Shown here one piece after another: positions 61,823 through 64,000 of a DNA stretch of 64,000 nt. The first letter of the stretch is position 1; every line of letters begins with the position of its first letter. Below the pieces are notes generated by a model. That model worked only from the letters and a program-made list of their open reading frames with translations, had not been told where the DNA came from and made no database searches. Both the position numbers and the translations under genes were made by a program. The DNA is taken from NCBI GenBank assembly GCA_029379385.1, contig CM055605.1, forward strand, positions 5,305,001 through 5,369,000, in the 5' to 3' direction. Origin of the DNA: Quillaja saponaria (lineage: Eukaryota > Streptophyta > Magnoliopsida > Fabales > Quillajaceae).

Positions 61823-63654
61823 ATGGGTTGCATTTTTTGCAAGCCCTCGGCTATTGAGGACAGTAAGGAAAGCCCAAGGGAACGGATAGAAAGCAAGACT
61901 TCGTTGGACTTGCGTGTTTCTAGAGTTACTTCATCAAGGAGGGAGGAATCATACAGAGGGAAAGATCGATATGATAATAATGATGGTAGAACAATGTTAA
62001 TTGATAAGCAAGCAAATGGGTCAGTTCGATTACATGGTGAGAACTTTGAGAGGAAGAGGGAGAAGATGGGGAATGTTATTGCTCAACATCCTGGGGTAGG
62101 TAGTATTCCTAAAGCCATTGAAGGTGAGCAAATTGCAGCAGGTTGGCCATCATGGCTAGCTGCAGTGGCTGGAGAGGCTATTAAGGGATGGTTACCACGG
62201 CGTGCAGATTCTTTTGAGAAGCTGGATAAAGTATGTTCCTCCCTTCTTTAGTTGCAAGGTTACATTATATTTTGCATCATGCCAAGTGGTTAAGTTTATA
62301 CCTTTCTTCTTTGTTTGTTTGTTTCTGTCGTTGATCATTTTATTGGAGTATATTTTATAAATTTATTTGTTAAGTTTATAACAAATTATCTCTGCACATA
62401 AATTGTAACTTCAAGTTAAAGCTTGAAGTACAGGTTTTAAACTTGCTAGGTTTGATTTTATACTCACTAGTTCGACATGGAAGAATGGGATGCTTAGTTA
62501 AGGGGTGAGTTACTGGCTTATAGAGTGTGTACCTATTAAGATATTTTTACACATGCTTATGTGTAGACAGTGGTGTTATGCTTTGTGGTGCAAAAGTATG
62601 TTACGGTATCACTATATTATTTATCCTCATAGCAAAAGCAAGTTTTGGAAATGCTTCAAGTCTCTTTAGCCATTAATGATAGAAACGAGCTGACAAAGCA
62701 ATCTTATATAGTAAATTGCAGCATGCCAATATCAGTTAAAATCACCAGTTGGATTGTTTGGTTTGTCATTGGGTGACAATCTCTTTTCTTTTATGTACAG
62801 ATTGGACAGGGAACTTATAGTAATGTATATAGGGCTCGTGACCTCGAACAGAAGAAAATTGTTGCTTTGAAGAAAGTGAGGTTTGATAACCTTGAGCCGG
62901 AAAGTGTTCGCTTTATGGCCAGGGAAATTCACGTTCTGCGTAGACTTGATCATCCAAATGTAATAAAATTGGAAGGTCTAGTTACATCAAGGATGTCTTG
63001 CAGCTTATACCTTGTTTTTGAGTACATGGAACATGACTTGGCAGGACTTGCATCACACCCTGGAGTAAAATTTACAGAAGCACAGGTACTTATAGAAACC
63101 TTCTTGTTGTTTCAGTTTCATTTTTTTCTTTCTCTTTTTACTATATCTGCAACCTACTGTAAATTTATTTCCGCACCTCTTGCTGTCTGTTCCTGATGTT
63201 CAATGTGGTATTTCACTAAATGTTTCTGTAACATTTAACGTTTATATGCTAGAAGCCTAGAACTAGTGTAGAAATATATAAGATGTTGTACCTTTTCAAA
63301 ATGAAATGTGATCAGGTATTATTTCAATTTTGGCAGGTTAAGTGTTATATGCAGCAACTTTTACATGGTCTTGATCATTGTCACAACCGTGGTGTTTTGC
63401 ATCGTGACATCAAGGGTTCCAACCTTTTGATTGACAACAATGGGATACTGAAGATTGCAGATTTTGGCCTGGCAAGCTTTTTTGATCCCCATCAGAGTCA
63501 ACCATTGACAAGCCGTGTTGTTACCCTCTGGTATCGGCCACCAGAGCTTTTACTTGGAGCCACTTACTATGCAACTGCTGTTGATCTATGGAGTGCAGGT
63601 TGCATCCTTGCTGAGCTGTATGCTGGAAAACCTATTATGCCTGGAAGAACTGAG
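61823..63654 (+). CDS. CDK-like (CRK/At1g54610-type) protein kinase, first three coding exons
   Basis: Exons 61823-62230, 62801-63085 and 63337-63654 are in phase. The gene continues past the window end, which falls in the next intron. The start MGCIFCKPS gives Gly2 and Cys for N-myristoylation and palmitoylation, so plasma-membrane attachment is expected. Residues 1-130 are a basic low-complexity tail. The kinase domain shows IGQGTYSNVY from 137, Lys160 in VALKK and Glu178 in the PESVRFMARE helix, a PSTAIRE-like C-helix. Asp255 lies in HRDIKGSN and Asp273 in DFGLA. The activation segment is SRVVTLWYRPPELLLGA. Such proteins are Ser/Thr kinases of the CMGC group, and cyclin partners are uncertain. 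The C-terminal lobe and tail are outside the window. Confidence 0.93.
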
Positions 63655-64000
63655 GTATTTGAGCTTATTAATTTGTGAATGTAAACTTTGAATTTGTTTT
63701 CTTTTTTGTCATGTAGTAGTTCATTATGGTAAACCTGGATATCTAGTCTTGGAAAAAGGAAGAAAGTTATAGGATTCGTGCCACTGCCAGTAAATTGCAT
63801 AAGTGAGTTGCAAAACTATTTTTTGATCGAGTCAACTAGGTTATGTTAGAGTTTGAGATATTAGGTTGAGGAAAATCAGAGTTTACCTGAAAACACATTT
63901 ACACAAGTAGCATATAATGTAATTTATAATATTCTAAAAAAAGAAAGGAATGCAATACCTGACCCCTTTCGATATCTTCTTCTTATTATCAGTAGATTGA
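63655..64000 (+). other. Intron 3 of the kinase gene, incomplete
   Basis: The donor GAG|GTATTT is at 63654/63655. No sequence resembling the next kinase exon is seen before the window end. Confidence 0.7.

Overview
This window is nuclear DNA from a flowering plant, most likely a eudicot. It is AT-rich, its genes carry many GT-AG introns, and the intergenic regions are long, AT-rich and full of microsatellites. It holds plant-specific families: FBD F-box, type 3 metallothionein, DUF616/MUCI70-like, nuclear-encoded plastid IF-1 and plant serpins. I cannot name the species. Exon models were built by hand from reading frame, splice sites and phase. Each multi-exon gene I call intact keeps one open frame across all junctions.

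Layout. 1-0.2 kb: the last codons of an FBD-type F-box gene (+). 0.67-6.7 kb: a 13-exon TRF4/5-type non-canonical poly(A) polymerase (-). 7.5-11.7 kb: a tandem trio of small membrane-anchored RING-H2 genes (+). Two are intact; the third has a one-base frameshift and runs into a hAT-like element. 13.2-13.8 kb: an unrecognised gene with an acidic tail (-). 16.2-16.7 kb: nuclear infA for plastid IF-1 (-). 17.7-18.6 kb: a frameshifted DUF2921 relic (-).

19.8-29.3 kb: a serpin cluster (+) with one intact gene, one broken gene whose first half contains repeated exon copies, one C-terminal fragment, and one open gene with a 45-bp in-frame internal duplication. Flanking DNA was copied with the genes, so several tandem duplication steps can be read directly.

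29.5-34.5 kb: a large UBC25/PFU-like E2 (-). 37.4-40.8 kb: dTMP kinase (-). 43.4-44.2 kb: a type 3 metallothionein (+) with an apparent one-base surplus at the last splice junction. 45.9-47.5 kb: the copper chaperone COX17 (-) with an inferred 5' UTR intron. 48.3-48.7 kb: a small four-helix membrane protein (-). 50.3-56.1 kb: a nine-exon DUF616/MUCI70-like putative glycosyltransferase (-). 56.1-61.8 kb: an AT-rich gene-poor stretch. 61.8 kb to the end: the first three coding exons of an N-myristoylated CDK-like kinase (+), continuing beyond the window.

Most genes are unrelated housekeeping or signalling genes lying next to each other. The two regions with visible local evolution are the RING-H2 trio and the serpin cluster. 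No operons, CRISPR arrays or prokaryotic features were seen. I recognised no tRNA or rRNA gene by eye.
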